DNA of 45,049 nt from Alphaproteobacteria bacterium (GCA_030428565.1 JAUIDR010000024.1:1-45049); one strand, 5' to 3'. Counted from the stretch's first letter, positions 17,645-26,670 are shown. Notes: generated by a model not told the origin, from the sequence alone. Numbers and translations: made by a program.

Positions 17645-19729
17645 ATGGCAAAACAGCAAACCAAAGCGACGGGCGACGATGCCGACGCCGGGCCGCAGGG
17701 CCAGCCGAGCGCTGAGCCACTGAACGGTGCCATCGCCCAACCAAGGCGGCGCTGGCTGAAATACCTGCCGGGTTCGCGCGCCTTTTGGCTGCACACCTTT
17801 GTATCCTTGCACGATGTGATCATGGCGGGGTTGGCGGTCTTGCTGGCCTTTGCGCTGCGCTTTGACTGGTCCTTGACGGCGCTCGTGCGGTTGCGTGGGG
17901 ATATGCTGATCGCCGTAGCGATCGCCATGCCGGTTAGCATGCTGGTGTATCGCTTTCACCGCTTGCACCGCGGGATCTGGCGCTTTGCTTCGGTGCGCGA
18001 TCTGCTGATAATCTCGCTCTGTGCGGCCTGGGTCGCGGTGGCGCTGGGCCTGGTGGGCTTTTTGGGCAGCGATTGGGTCTTGATTCCGCGCTCTATCCCC
18101 TTCTTGGTGCTGGTCTTGCTGCCAGCCATGCTGGGGGGGCCGCGCATGCTCTATCGTATGCTACGCGATGGCCGACTGATCGCAGCGCCCTTTATGAGCG
18201 GATCTAGTCGCGCCGTGCCGGTGTTGTTGATGGGGGCGGGCAACGATGTGCAGGCCTTTATCCGCGCGAACTTAACCGAAGCCGAGTCCAGCTATTTCGT
18301 CGTGGGCATTTTGACCGACGAGCCCAACTACCAGGGCGGCGAACTGTTGGGCGTACCGGTCTTGGGCACCGTGGCCGATTTGGCGGCTGCCGTGCGCAAG
18401 CTCGAACGGCGCGAACGCAAGCCGCGCCGCTTGGTGCTGTCGAACGCGGTCTTGCGGCACGACGTCGAGCAGATCGACTCGCAAGTCTTTGCCATTGCGC
18501 AGGAGCTGGGGCTCAGCGTTGCGCGCTTATCGCGGGTGGACCGTTTGACCAGCGCCACCGAAGGCGACGGCCCCAGCCTGGCCCCCATTTCGCTGGAGGA
18601 TATCTTGGGGCGCGAGCCGCGCCGCTTTGATATCTCACCCTTGGCTCAACGCTTGGGCGGGCAAGTAGCCCTGGTGACCGGCGCGGGTGGCTCTATTGGA
18701 TCAGAGTTGTGCCGGCAGATTTGCGCGCTGGGCGTGAGCGAACTGGTCTTGGTCGAAGCCAGCGAATTTAATCTCTATGCGATTGAAATGGAATTGCGAC
18801 AAGCCTTTCCAGATCTAGCCATCCGCCCCTTGCTGGCCAATATCAGAGACCGCGAGCGCATCATGCGAGTGTTGGCCCAGACCAAGCCGCGGGCGGTCTT
18901 TCACGCAGCCGCCCTCAAGCACGTCCCCTTGGTGGAGCTAAACCCCTGTGAAGCGGTTCTGACCAATGTAATCGGCACGCGTAATGTCGTTGAGGCGGCG
19001 GCGGCTGAGGGGGTGGAGTCCTTCGTGCTAGTCTCGACCGACAAGGCGGTCAATCCCAGTTCACTCATGGGCGCTAGCAAGCGTTTGGCAGAAAAGGTCG
19101 TTCAGCGCGCCGCGCTTCAGCACGCCGAAACGCATTTTATGGCGGTGCGCTTTGGCAACGTGCTGGGCTCCAGCGGTTCGGTCGTGCCGCTATTTCGCCA
19201 GCAGCTGGAAAACGGGGGGCCGGTGACCGTGACCCACCCAGAAATGACGCGCTTTTTCATGACCATCCCTGAGGCGGTGGCCTTGATCTTGCAGGCTTAT
19301 GCCATCGGCAGCCAGCCTGCTAGCGGCACCCGGGGGGAAGGCTTGCCCGCCTCAAATGCGTCAACCGTCGAGGCGGAAAGCCGCTCAAAGATCTTTGTTT
19401 TGGATATGGGCCAGCCCGTCAAAATTTTGGATCTAGCCAAGCAAATGATCCGCTTGGCGGGCTTTCGACCGGGCATCGATATCGAAATCAAAATCACCGG
19501 CATGCGACCGGGCGAAAAGCTCTATGAAGAGCTGTTCTATGACAGCGAGTCCTTGGATGCGACGCCGGTCAAGGGTCTGATGATTTCGCGCGGTGACGGC
19601 CATCGCGCACTGAGCGGCCCTGAGGTACTAGAGCGCCTGCAAGACGTGGCAGAGAGCGGTGATAACCAGACGCTGCGCGCACTCATGCAGGACGCGGTGG
19701 CCAGCTATTCGCCGTCTCCCGATCTTTAA
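17645..19729 (+). CDS. membrane nucleotide-sugar 4,6-dehydratase (FlaA1/CapD/WbpM family)
   Basis: A 694-residue protein (712 if the upstream ATG 17591 is used; neither start has a clear ribosome site). The N-terminus has four hydrophobic helices (about 45-170), then a Rossmann-like CoA_binding domain (about 190-300). The SDR dehydratase domain follows, with TGAGGSIG (345-352), STDKAV (464-469) and the Met-Lys pair in MGASKR that replaces the usual Tyr-Lys. Family members convert UDP-GlcNAc to a 4-keto-6-deoxy sugar for capsule, O-antigen or glycan synthesis. Residues about 556-581 form an extra Ser/Gly/Ala-rich loop before IFVLDMGQPVKI. No other glycan genes lie beside it. Confidence 0.9.
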   Translation: MAKQQTKATGDDADAGPQGQPSAEPLNGAIAQPRRRWLKYLPGSRAFWLHTFVSLHDVIMAGLAVLLAFALRFDWSLTALVRLRGDMLIAVAIAMPVSMLVYRFHRLHRGIWRFASVRDLLIISLCAAWVAVALGLVGFLGSDWVLIPRSIPFLVLVLLPAMLGGPRMLYRMLRDGRLIAAPFMSGSSRAVPVLLMGAGNDVQAFIRANLTEAESSYFVVGILTDEPNYQGGELLGVPVLGTVADLAAAVRKLERRERKPRRLVLSNAVLRHDVEQIDSQVFAIAQELGLSVARLSRVDRLTSATEGDGPSLAPISLEDILGREPRRFDISPLAQRLGGQVALVTGAGGSIGSELCRQICALGVSELVLVEASEFNLYAIEMELRQAFPDLAIRPLLANIRDRERIMRVLAQTKPRAVFHAAALKHVPLVELNPCEAVLTNVIGTRNVVEAAAAEGVESFVLVSTDKAVNPSSLMGASKRLAEKVVQRAALQHAETHFMAVRFGNVLGSSGSVVPLFRQQLENGGPVTVTHPEMTRFFMTIPEAVALILQAYAIGSQPASGTRGEGLPASNASTVEAESRSKIFVLDMGQPVKILDLAKQMIRLAGFRPGIDIEIKITGMRPGEKLYEELFYDSESLDATPVKGLMISRGDGHRALSGPEVLERLQDVAESGDNQTLRALMQDAVASYSPSPDL

Positions 19730-19876
19730 AGAGAATCTGAGGGCCAAGCGCATGCTTGCATAACAAGCGGGCGCTTGAATGCCGCTCCGCATGAAATCAA
19801 GCGTGGCCCGAACTGGGCTCTGGACGTGAGCCCGACCGCCTTCAGGTACTCGAAAGCGCCAAAGCTTTGGCTTGCT

Positions 19877-20959
19877 TTAGCTGCGGCGTTTTGGTGGCAG
19901 CGGCGGGGGCATGCCTGGGCCTGGCTGTTGTCCAGGCCTTGGGGCGCCAGATCTTTGCGGGCCCTGTGCACCTGAACCCTGTGCACCTGAACCCTGTGCA
20001 CCTGAACCCTGTGCACCTGAACCCTGTGCACCTGAACCTTGTGCACTCGAGCGGGGAGGCGCTGAACGCGGGGCCGGTTGCTGGCCCGCGGGACGGCGCG
20101 CTTGGCCTTGCGGCAGTGGTGGCGCGGCCTGAACGGGTCGACTCTGGTAATGGCCCTGCTGTGGGTGGTTCTGCTGCGGATAAGCGTGTTGCGGGTGGCC
20201 CGGATGTCCAGAGGTGCGCTGTTGGGCCTGTTGCGGCGGTAGGCTGGGCGGCGTTGCGGGGCCGCGCGGCGCTGGACGGCCTTGCTGAGTCATCTGTTGG
20301 GGCATGGGGGGCGGCGTTTGCGGCGGCGGCGATTGGCGGCGCGGCTGAGGCGCAGCGCTCGGCAAGCGCGGCGGCTGGGCGGCCGGGCCCTGCAGGCCGG
20401 GGTGTGCGCTGGGTTGATCCTGTTGAAAGCGCAGCTCGCCCGGGTCAAGCGCGGGCAGCGGCGGGGCTAGACGCTGGCCTCCAGTCTCGGCCTGCTTCTT
20501 GCTGGCTTTGGTCGCGCGTTTCGCGGCCCGTCGTTCGGCGCGGCGCTCGGCTTTGGCCTGGCGTTGTTCAGCGCGGCTGGGTTGGTGCAAGTCGCCGCGG
20601 ATCCAGCACAGATAAAAGATGAAAAAGAGGCTGAACGGCAGCAAGGGGGTCACCACCGCCCACCAGCGCTTCCAGCCCACCGCGTTCAAGCGCCAAGCCA
20701 CGACCATAATTAAGATGATGCCGAACAAACAAAAGCCCGCCAGAAAGGCGAGTTGAATCGATATGGTCTGCGCGCCTGGCGGCATGAGCAGCGAGGCCAA
20801 AGCGATCGGCACCAACCATGCCAAGGTAGCAAAAGTCCAGGCCAGCGTTGCCAGCGCGGAAAAGCGGATGCGACCGCCCGCCATGGCGACCGGGTAGACC
20901 ACGAAGACCAAGAAAACGGCGAGGCCCACATAGGGGGCCAAGGCCAAAAGTTCGGACAA
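19877..20959 (-). CDS. four-helix membrane protein with Pro/Gln-rich repeat tail
   Basis: A 360-residue protein not recognised as a named family. Residues 1-120 contain about four membrane helices. A strongly basic, Ala/Arg/Lys/Glu-rich helix follows (about 128-160). The tail (about 165-360) is Pro/Gln/Gly-rich and includes about six GSGAQ repeats encoded by a 15-bp tandem repeat. The tail should be cytoplasmic or periplasmic and disordered. The start is a TTG at 20959 with AAGGGA about 9 bases upstream. A 251-codon frame on the opposite strand (19867-20622) was judged the shadow, because only this strand gives helices and a ribosome site. Confidence 0.65.
   Translation of the reverse strand: MSELLALAPYVGLAVFLVFVVYPVAMAGGRIRFSALATLAWTFATLAWLVPIALASLLMPPGAQTISIQLAFLAGFCLFGIILIMVVAWRLNAVGWKRWWAVVTPLLPFSLFFIFYLCWIRGDLHQPSRAEQRQAKAERRAERRAAKRATKASKKQAETGGQRLAPPLPALDPGELRFQQDQPSAHPGLQGPAAQPPRLPSAAPQPRRQSPPPQTPPPMPQQMTQQGRPAPRGPATPPSLPPQQAQQRTSGHPGHPQHAYPQQNHPQQGHYQSRPVQAAPPLPQGQARRPAGQQPAPRSAPPRSSAQGSGAQGSGAQGSGAQGSGAQGSGAQGPQRSGAPRPGQQPGPGMPPPLPPKRRS
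19966..20040. repeat. tandem repeat, 15 bp x 5 (inside the membrane-protein gene)
   Basis: Five copies of GTGCACCTGAACCCT at 19966, 19981, 19996, 20011 and 20026 (the last with one change), then a decayed copy from 20041. On the minus strand each copy encodes one GSGAQ-type pentapeptide. A 15-base unit keeps the frame whatever the copy number. Confidence 0.95.
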
Positions 20960-21261
20960 AGCTGCGTCCCTTCAAACAAGACCAATGTCACCAAGCAGGT
21001 AGCAAGCCTGACGGCTGCTCGCAAGGATCTTGGGGCGGCCGCGAACAACGGTGCCAAAGACAAATCGAATTGACGGCCCGACGGCCGGTGACTAGCCTTA
21101 CGCTAATACCGTGCAAAAGATGTGATATTCTATGCCGCGCCGCACAAAGGCTCGCATTATTTTGGGGGGCGGTCGCCACTTGCGATGACACGCCCGATGA
21201 CACATCCGATGGCACGCGGCCAATAATATCGCCGCCAATAATATCAGTGAGTGCACGAAAA
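20960..21261. other. intergenic region upstream of the phosphoesterase gene
   Basis: About 300 bases. An open frame runs through it in phase with the next gene, but it lacks family similarity and was not taken as coding. A 12-base direct repeat (GCCAATAATATC) occurs twice near 21218-21245, close to the likely promoter of the phosphoesterase gene. Confidence 0.4.
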
Positions 21262-22053
21262 ATGCGGATTTTATGCCTGGGTGATGTCTTCGGACAAAGC
21301 GGCTTTGATCGGGTCTGCCAACGCCTGCCTGCACTCAGGGCCGAGCTGCAGCTCGATTTCGTTCTGGTCAATGCTGAGAACGCCGCCGATGGCCACGGCC
21401 TTTGGCCCAAGCAGGCCGATGCCCTGATTGCCGCCGGGGCCGATGTTCTGACGCTGGGAAATCATTCTTGGGACCGACCCGAAATCAAAGACTACATCTG
21501 GAACCAACCGCGCCTGATCCGACCCTTGAACTACGAGCCCAACGCCGCCGGACGCGGCAAAACCACGATATCCGCTCAAAACGGCAAGCGGGTGCTGGTG
21601 GTGCAACTTCATGGGCAATTGTTCATGCGCAAGTGCCGCTCGCCCTATGATCTCATGCAAGAAGTATTGCGCGATCACGCTCTAGGCGCGGCTGTCGATG
21701 CAATCCTGGTCGATGTCCATGCCGAATGTAATTCGGAAAAGCAGATCCTGGCCTACATGGCAGACGGGAAGGTCACGGCGGTCTTTGGCACCCATACCCA
21801 CGTTCCAACGGCAGACACCTGTATTCTTGAAAACGGTACGGCCTACCAGAGCGACCTTGGCATGTGTGGTCCGCAGCGCTCGGTCGTTGGCTTTGATGTT
21901 GAGCAGGCGATCAAAGTCTTTAACGGCAAAGCAAAGGGCCGCATTGGTCAGGCTGCGGGGCCGTCTGGCCTGAATGGCGTGTTGATTGAGACCGACGAGG
22001 CGACGGGCTTGGCCCTCAAGGTAGAGCGCTTCTGTGAACCGGCGGGTTCTTGA
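21262..22053 (+). CDS. YmdB-like metallophosphoesterase (TIGR00282 type)
   Basis: A 263-residue cytoplasmic enzyme of the calcineurin-like phosphoesterase fold. Metal-binding motifs appear in order: GDVFGQSG (from 7), VNAENAADG, LGNHSWD, VDVHAE and GTHTHVPTAD. B. subtilis YmdB of this family hydrolyses 2',3'-cyclic nucleotides and affects RNA turnover; the substrate here is not known. The frame is open upstream to 20848, but ATG 21262 is chosen because family similarity begins exactly there (MRILCLGDVFG). The ribosome site is weak. xth follows on the same strand. Confidence 0.9.
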   Translation: MRILCLGDVFGQSGFDRVCQRLPALRAELQLDFVLVNAENAADGHGLWPKQADALIAAGADVLTLGNHSWDRPEIKDYIWNQPRLIRPLNYEPNAAGRGKTTISAQNGKRVLVVQLHGQLFMRKCRSPYDLMQEVLRDHALGAAVDAILVDVHAECNSEKQILAYMADGKVTAVFGTHTHVPTADTCILENGTAYQSDLGMCGPQRSVVGFDVEQAIKVFNGKAKGRIGQAAGPSGLNGVLIETDEATGLALKVERFCEPAGS

Positions 22054-22102
22054 TTTTGTTTGTCGCGCATGACCGATTCTTGATTTTGCGTATTGCGCAT
22101 GA
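22047..22102. repeat. imperfect direct repeat, 26 bp x 2
   Basis: Two copies of a 26-base sequence (TTCTTGATTTTG then a short variable part then GCGCATGA) start at 22047 and 22077, a period of 30. The first overlaps the stop codon of the phosphoesterase gene. They may reflect a local duplication; no function is evident. Confidence 0.75.
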
Positions 22103-22212
22103 AATGTCAGGCAGGGCGCTGACAAACCGCGGTCAAAGCGCTAGACCTGGGCGGGACGGCGCACACCTGCAGCCGCTAAGTCACGAATGGACACATATAT
22201 AAAGGACCGCGC

Positions 22213-22995
22213 ATGCGCATTGCGACCTGGAACGTCAACGGTATCCGGCCTCGCCTGGAACAGATCAAGCGCCTGCTGGATGAGCAGAACCTCGATGTGC
22301 TCTGCATGCAGGAAGTCAAGATCGCCGAAGACATCTTTCCGCACGATTTCTTTGAAGAGCTGGGCTATGGCCACCGTGCGGTGGTGAGCCAAAAGGCCAA
22401 CCATGGTGTGGCGATTGTCTCTCGCTTGCCCTTCGACGCCGATTGGCGGCAGGTGTTTTGGGACAAAGACGATAAGCGCCATGTGGCGGTGCGCATGGGT
22501 GATCTGATGCTGCACAATTTCTATATGCCCGCCGGGGGCGATAAGCCCGACGTTGAGGTCAATGACAAGTTCGCCCACAAACTTGGCTTCTATGACCACC
22601 TGATCGACTGGACCCCCGAGCACCATAAGGCCAATGAAAAAGTCCTGTTCATGGGTGATTTCAATATCGCGCCATTGGAGAGCGATGTCTGGAACCACAA
22701 AAAACTGGTCAAGTCGGTCGGCCACTCGCCGGGTGAGACCGCACGCTGGGCACAATTGAAAGACACCCTGGATTTCGTCGATGTGCCGCGCCGCGATATG
22801 GATGTTGACCAGAGCCTCTATACCTGGTGGGGTTATCGCTATCCGCTGGCTTTTGTCAAAGACTATGGCTGGCGCTTGGATCATGCTTTTGCAACCCAAC
22901 CGCTGAACAAAGACATCGCGGGTGTCCAGGTTCTAAAGGATACGCGAAGCTGGGAAAAACCCAGCGATCACATCCCAATTATTGTGGAGATCTAG
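22213..22995 (+). CDS. xth: exodeoxyribonuclease III
   Basis: A 260-residue Mg-dependent AP endonuclease and 3'-5' exonuclease of base-excision repair (EEP fold). It begins MRIATWNVNGIRPRL; the metal ligand Glu34 lies in CMQEVK. The catalytic GDFNIAP and the closing SDHIPI are present. Length is typical. AAAGGA lies 7-8 bases before the ATG. The next gene starts 1 base after its stop, suggesting co-transcription. Confidence 0.95.
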   Translation: MRIATWNVNGIRPRLEQIKRLLDEQNLDVLCMQEVKIAEDIFPHDFFEELGYGHRAVVSQKANHGVAIVSRLPFDADWRQVFWDKDDKRHVAVRMGDLMLHNFYMPAGGDKPDVEVNDKFAHKLGFYDHLIDWTPEHHKANEKVLFMGDFNIAPLESDVWNHKKLVKSVGHSPGETARWAQLKDTLDFVDVPRRDMDVDQSLYTWWGYRYPLAFVKDYGWRLDHAFATQPLNKDIAGVQVLKDTRSWEKPSDHIPIIVEI

Positions 22996-22996
22996 C

Positions 22997-23551
22997 ATGG
23001 CTCGCCCGCAATGGCGGCGCTATGCGCCTTGGACGACGCTCGGTGATATGGCGTTGGCGGTGCCGACGCTGGCCTTTTTTGCCTACTTGCTGGCAACGCG
23101 GACGCTGGCTTGGTGGGGCTATGTCCTGGTGATTGTCATTGTGGTGGCTAGCTTGTGGTTCTTTTTTCAGGCCACGGTCAAAGCCTTGTCGCGTTTTGCT
23201 TGGGATAGCGATGGGCTTTCTCGCCAACTGGCAGGCGGTGGCGTCACGCGTTTGACGTGGGACCAGCTGAGCGCGTTGAGGCTCCGTCATTTTGGCACCC
23301 GCCGCAATCGCGGTTCGCGGGGAGGCCGCGCTGAGCTGAGGCTCTGCTTTGAGGCCCCTGGCGCCCGTTGGCTGACGCTGGATTCTTTCTTGGACGACTT
23401 TTCTGAGCTGGCGGCCCTGGCCGAATGCGCGGCAAAAAAAAACCGCCTCGAACTCGATGAGGCGGTCTGGGAAGGTCTGGCAGTCATAGCTGGGGAGGCT
23501 GGGCTGCCAGGGGAGGAGACAAGTGGGGAGACGAAAGAAAAGGAAGACTAG
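22997..23551 (+). CDS. small inner-membrane protein, PH-like soluble domain
   Basis: A 184-residue protein of unknown function. Two membrane helices (about 19-33 and 38-57) are followed by a soluble domain with alternating hydrophobic strands (GLSRQLAGGGVTRLTWDQLSALRL, split by short loops). That pattern resembles bacterial PH-type membrane proteins. An acidic tail (EETSGETKEKED) ends it. ATG 22997 is chosen over 22982 because GGAG of the xth 3' end lies 8 bases before it. It is translationally close to xth and convergent with the regulator downstream. Confidence 0.7.
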   Translation: MARPQWRRYAPWTTLGDMALAVPTLAFFAYLLATRTLAWWGYVLVIVIVVASLWFFFQATVKALSRFAWDSDGLSRQLAGGGVTRLTWDQLSALRLRHFGTRRNRGSRGGRAELRLCFEAPGARWLTLDSFLDDFSELAALAECAAKKNRLELDEAVWEGLAVIAGEAGLPGEETSGETKEKED

Positions 23552-23669
23552 GCAGGGTTGAAGCGGAAGGGTTCGGGGTGGCTGGCTTATACCCCTCAAG
23601 TGGGGCGGCGAGGACCAGAATTGCGTTTCGATCCGCGCCAAGCCGCACCTTTTAAGCAATCTGCCCCGT

Positions 23670-24368
23670 CTAAGAAGAAAGCCGATAGCCGCCGGGCTCG
23701 GTGATCAGGATCGTTGCCTCAGTGGGGTTGGGCTCGATCTTTTGGCGCAACCGATAAACGTGGGTCTCCAAGGTGTGGGTGTTGACGCCGGCGTTATAGC
23801 CCCAGACTTCATTGAGTAGGGTATCGCGCGGCACCACCGAATTTCCCGAACGGTAGAGATATTTTAAGATGGCGGTCTCTTTTTCGGTGAGGCGAATCTT
23901 TTTATCGCTCTCAGGTTCGACCAGCATTTTTAGCGCGGGCTTGAAAGAGTAGGGCCCGACCGAGAAGATCGCATCGTCTGACTGTTCATGCTGGCGCAGT
24001 TGTGCGCGCAAGCGGGCGAGCAGGACGTTGATTTTGAAGGGCTTGGTCACGTAGTCGTTGGCGCCAGCATCCAGGCCCAAGATTGTGTCCGCGTCGGAAT
24101 CGGCACCGGTCAACATCAGGATCGGCGATTTGACGTTCTGTTTGCGCAACAGGCGGCAGACATCGCGGCCGTCCATATCACCAAGGGTGACATCAAGCAG
24201 GATGAGATCGAAGGTCTTGTCCTTCACCTCTAGCATGGCCTGTTGGCCGCTGGAGGCTTGCGTCACGATATAATCGTAGTGCAGCGCGAGCTGTTCGGCC
24301 AAGGTCTCGCGCAGGGCATCGTCATCATCGACGATCAAAAGGTTTTTGTTCTTTGTTGCTTCGGTCAT
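23670..24368 (-). CDS. orphan OmpR-family response regulator
   Basis: A 232-residue regulator. The receiver has DDDD at 14-17, phospho-acceptor Asp59 (LILLDVTLGDMDG) and Lys109 (VTKPF). The winged helix has LTEKETAILKYL, NEVWGYN and THTLETHVYRLRQKI. The strong HTLETHVYRLRQKIE recognition helix is common in an alphaproteobacterial OmpR group. ATG 24368 has GGGAGTG upstream; the frame extends 8 codons further to 24392. No kinase gene lies beside it. Its target is not known. Confidence 0.88.
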   Translation of the reverse strand: MTEATKNKNLLIVDDDDALRETLAEQLALHYDYIVTQASSGQQAMLEVKDKTFDLILLDVTLGDMDGRDVCRLLRKQNVKSPILMLTGADSDADTILGLDAGANDYVTKPFKINVLLARLRAQLRQHEQSDDAIFSVGPYSFKPALKMLVEPESDKKIRLTEKETAILKYLYRSGNSVVPRDTLLNEVWGYNAGVNTHTLETHVYRLRQKIEPNPTEATILITEPGGYRLSS

Positions 24369-24601
24369 GGGCTCACTCCCGTCATCAAGCATGTGTGGCT
24401 TGTTGTTACTATAGGCAGCGTCGAGCGGGCCGCCTAGAGCCTGAATGCTGACGACGGGCCACAGTGTTGTGAGCGTTTTCGTTACATTTTTTTACAAAGC
24501 GTGCGGCGGGATGAGCTGGGCGCCGCCGAAGGCCGACAATTGCCTTTGTTCATAGAGGGCTTTGGCGGTGGCTTTAGGTGTGCGTTAGTTCTGGCACCGG
24601 G

Positions 24602-25279
24602 TTAATCGCGCGCACCGAACAGGGCCGAGCCCACGCGCACATGGGTAGCGCCTAGTTGCACCGCGGTCTCAAAATCGCTGCTCATGCCCATGGAGAGCTG
24701 ATCGAGCCCGTTGCGCTCGGCCAGCACGCGCAGCAGCGCAAAGTGGGGTGCGGGGTCTTCGTCAAAGGGCGGAATACACATCAGTCCGACAATGTTGAGG
24801 CCCAGCGTGCGGCAGAGGCCGATAAATTCGGCGGTCTGAGCCGGTGCGATACCGGCCTTTTGCGGTTCTTCGCCGGTATTGACCTGAATGAAGCAGGGCA
24901 GGTCACGGCCTTGCTTATCCATCTCGGACTTGAGCGCGCGGGCCAGCTTTTCGCGATCCAGCGAATGGATGGCATCGAACAAGGCAACCGCTTCTTTGAC
25001 TTTGTTGGTCTGCAAAGGTCCGATGAGGTGCAAAACCAAATCAGGATAGGCTTGCTGCAGCGCCGGGAACTTGGCTTGTGCCTCTTGCACGCGGTTTTCC
25101 GCAAAATGGCGTTGGCCTTGGTCGAGTAAGGCTTGCACTGCCTCGGCGGGCTTTGTCTTGGAGACCGCGAGCAACTGCGGGCCGCGATCATCCAGGCGCT
25201 CGGGCGGAATGGCGGCCTTGATGCGGGCCAAGACATCGTCGAGGGGCGTTGGCGAAGATGATTGGGCGGCTTGGGGCAC
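24602..25279 (-). CDS. YggS/PROSC-type pyridoxal phosphate homeostasis protein
   Basis: A 225-residue single-domain PLP-binding protein with the fold of the alanine racemase N-terminal domain. The cofactor lysine is Lys41 in AVSKTKP. Family stretches include FAENRVQEAQAKF, LHLIGPLQTNK, QVNTGEEPQKAG, MCIPP and the closing LSMGMSSDFETAV with VRVGSALFGAR. The family buffers free PLP and affects amino acid balance; it has no known catalytic activity. The start is a GTG at 25279 with no strong ribosome site. Confidence 0.94.
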   Translation of the reverse strand: MPQAAQSSSPTPLDDVLARIKAAIPPERLDDRGPQLLAVSKTKPAEAVQALLDQGQRHFAENRVQEAQAKFPALQQAYPDLVLHLIGPLQTNKVKEAVALFDAIHSLDREKLARALKSEMDKQGRDLPCFIQVNTGEEPQKAGIAPAQTAEFIGLCRTLGLNIVGLMCIPPFDEDPAPHFALLRVLAERNGLDQLSMGMSSDFETAVQLGATHVRVGSALFGARD

Positions 25280-25697
25280 GGTCGATTGTTCCAGTGTTGG
25301 AGGGGGGGCATCGTCGGCTCACAAGGCACCGGCGAGGCTTATTCATAAAAAGGCCGACACCCGGACGCAAGGCACTTGGGCGCCGCGCTGGTCGGCAAGT
25401 GAGCAACAGAATATAGAGCGAAAAGACTCGCTAACCGCCAAAATTCGCGCCTAAGTGGCGATGGAATGGTCGAATGAACGACACGTTGAACAGCTACAAG
25501 GCGAGTGGATAAAACGCTTAATTATCGGAGCGCGAAAAATGAACGATTTCGTGCTGTTTGCGCAACACTTGGCTGGAAAAGTCGCACAAAAGGCACAGAA
25601 AGGCTCGAAGGCGGCGGGGTAGATAGGCTTACTAGGCTCACGACAGGCGACGACAGAGCGCCTGCGTTGAACGGACCCTTTCCTTTAGGAGATACAA
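25280..25697. other. upstream region of porin 1
   Basis: 418 bases between the divergent YggS-type gene and porin 1. It carries a near-palindrome TGTTTGCGCAACA (25555-25567, about 135 bases before the porin start) and a possible 27-codon frame at 25539-25622 (GGAG upstream). Nothing else was seen. Confidence 0.45.
25539..25622 (+). CDS. possible small ORF in the porin 1 leader, 27 aa
   Basis: An ATG frame of 27 codons beginning MNDFVLFAQHLAG and ending in a basic Lys/Ala/Gly-rich tail, with CGGAG about 9 bases upstream. It lies 75 bases before porin 1 and overlaps the TGTT...AACA palindrome. It may be chance; no homology is recognised. Confidence 0.2.
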   Translation: MNDFVLFAQHLAGKVAQKAQKGSKAAG

Positions 25698-26615
25698 ATG
25701 AAAAAGGTACTGTTGGCGACAACTGCTGTTGTTGCATTTGCAGGCGTTGCTGCGGCACAAGACCTGACTGTTGGCGGCTTCTTGGAGTTTGAAGCAGCTT
25801 ACGGTGAGAACTACGATGCAGAAGATTCTCAGGTTCAGGACCTGGACTTCGGTGTTGATGGTCGTTTGAACTTCGACTACTCAAACTCAACTAAGTCAGG
25901 CCTGGAATACGGCATGCACTTCGAGCTGGACCTGTACCAGTCTGATGGCACTGAAGACTACCTGGATGCTGACTCAGTGAGCTTCAACGACGGCTACGTC
26001 TTCATCAACTCAGCTCTGGGTAACGTGAAGATGGGTGACACTGGCGACGCAAACGAAGCTGCTAACCAGCTGCACACGCCCGTAATCCCCGGCGCTCTGG
26101 AAGTCGACCACTACTCAGTTCTGGAAGCAGAGCAGGTCTTCTACTCTAACTCTTTCGTTGGTGTAGACTTCGAAGCTTCTGTTGACGACGACTCTAACTG
26201 GTCTTTGGGCATCGGCTACTCAGCTGACCTGGGCGGCATCACCATCGATCTGGGCATGACTGCTCAAGACGAAACTCTGGCTGGTTCTATCGGCGCAACT
26301 GCTGGCGGCCTGTCTGCTGGCGTTAACTACGCTATGGAAGAAGTTGGCGCGACTACCGAGTACGTTGCTGCTGGCATCGGCTACGGCATGGGCCCGCTGA
26401 CTGTTGGTACCGGTGTTGAGACCGAGATCCGTCACGGTGTTGTTTCTGGCGAAATCTACGAGACCAACTACTTCGCTGGCGCTTCTTACGAGCTGGCTGA
26501 TGGCCTGAACGTTGCATTGGGCGTTGGCAACCTGGACAACGACTCTGCTGCAAACTGGGGCACAGCTGTTGGCCGTGAGTGGGTTGCTGGTGCGACTGTA
26601 ACTGTTTCTTTCTAA
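25698..26615 (+). CDS. outer-membrane porin (paralogue 1)
   Basis: A 305-residue precursor with a clear signal peptide (MKKVLLATTAVVAFAG, cleavage near AAA-QD). The mature protein is an acidic, Gly/Asp-rich series of alternating beta strands ending in Phe (VTVSF), as expected for a BamA-recognised porin barrel. It resembles the small Gram-negative porins of alphaproteobacteria. AGGAG precedes the ATG. Codon use is highly restricted (GCT, GGC, CTG, TCT), suggesting strong expression. A terminator with a UUCG loop follows. It is about 85% identical to the porin at 28411 by hand alignment. Substrate is unknown. Confidence 0.88.
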   Translation: MKKVLLATTAVVAFAGVAAAQDLTVGGFLEFEAAYGENYDAEDSQVQDLDFGVDGRLNFDYSNSTKSGLEYGMHFELDLYQSDGTEDYLDADSVSFNDGYVFINSALGNVKMGDTGDANEAANQLHTPVIPGALEVDHYSVLEAEQVFYSNSFVGVDFEASVDDDSNWSLGIGYSADLGGITIDLGMTAQDETLAGSIGATAGGLSAGVNYAMEEVGATTEYVAAGIGYGMGPLTVGTGVETEIRHGVVSGEIYETNYFAGASYELADGLNVALGVGNLDNDSAANWGTAVGREWVAGATVTVSF

Positions 26616-26641
26616 TCTAACGGTTAGACACGACAGTGGAG

Positions 26642-26670
26642 AGAGGGTCCTTCGGGGCCCTCTTTTTTTT
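26642..26670 (+). terminator. intrinsic terminator after porin 1
   Basis: A 9-base stem (26642-26650 with 26655-26663, one G-U pair) capped by TTCG and followed by a run of T to 26670. It is almost identical in sequence to the terminator after porin 3, so it was copied with the gene. Confidence 0.95.

Noticed and set aside
19867-20622. A 251-codon plus-strand frame across the 15-bp repeat
   Set aside because: The opposite strand gives four membrane helices, a ribosome site and a coherent protein; this frame is compositionally odd and unsupported.
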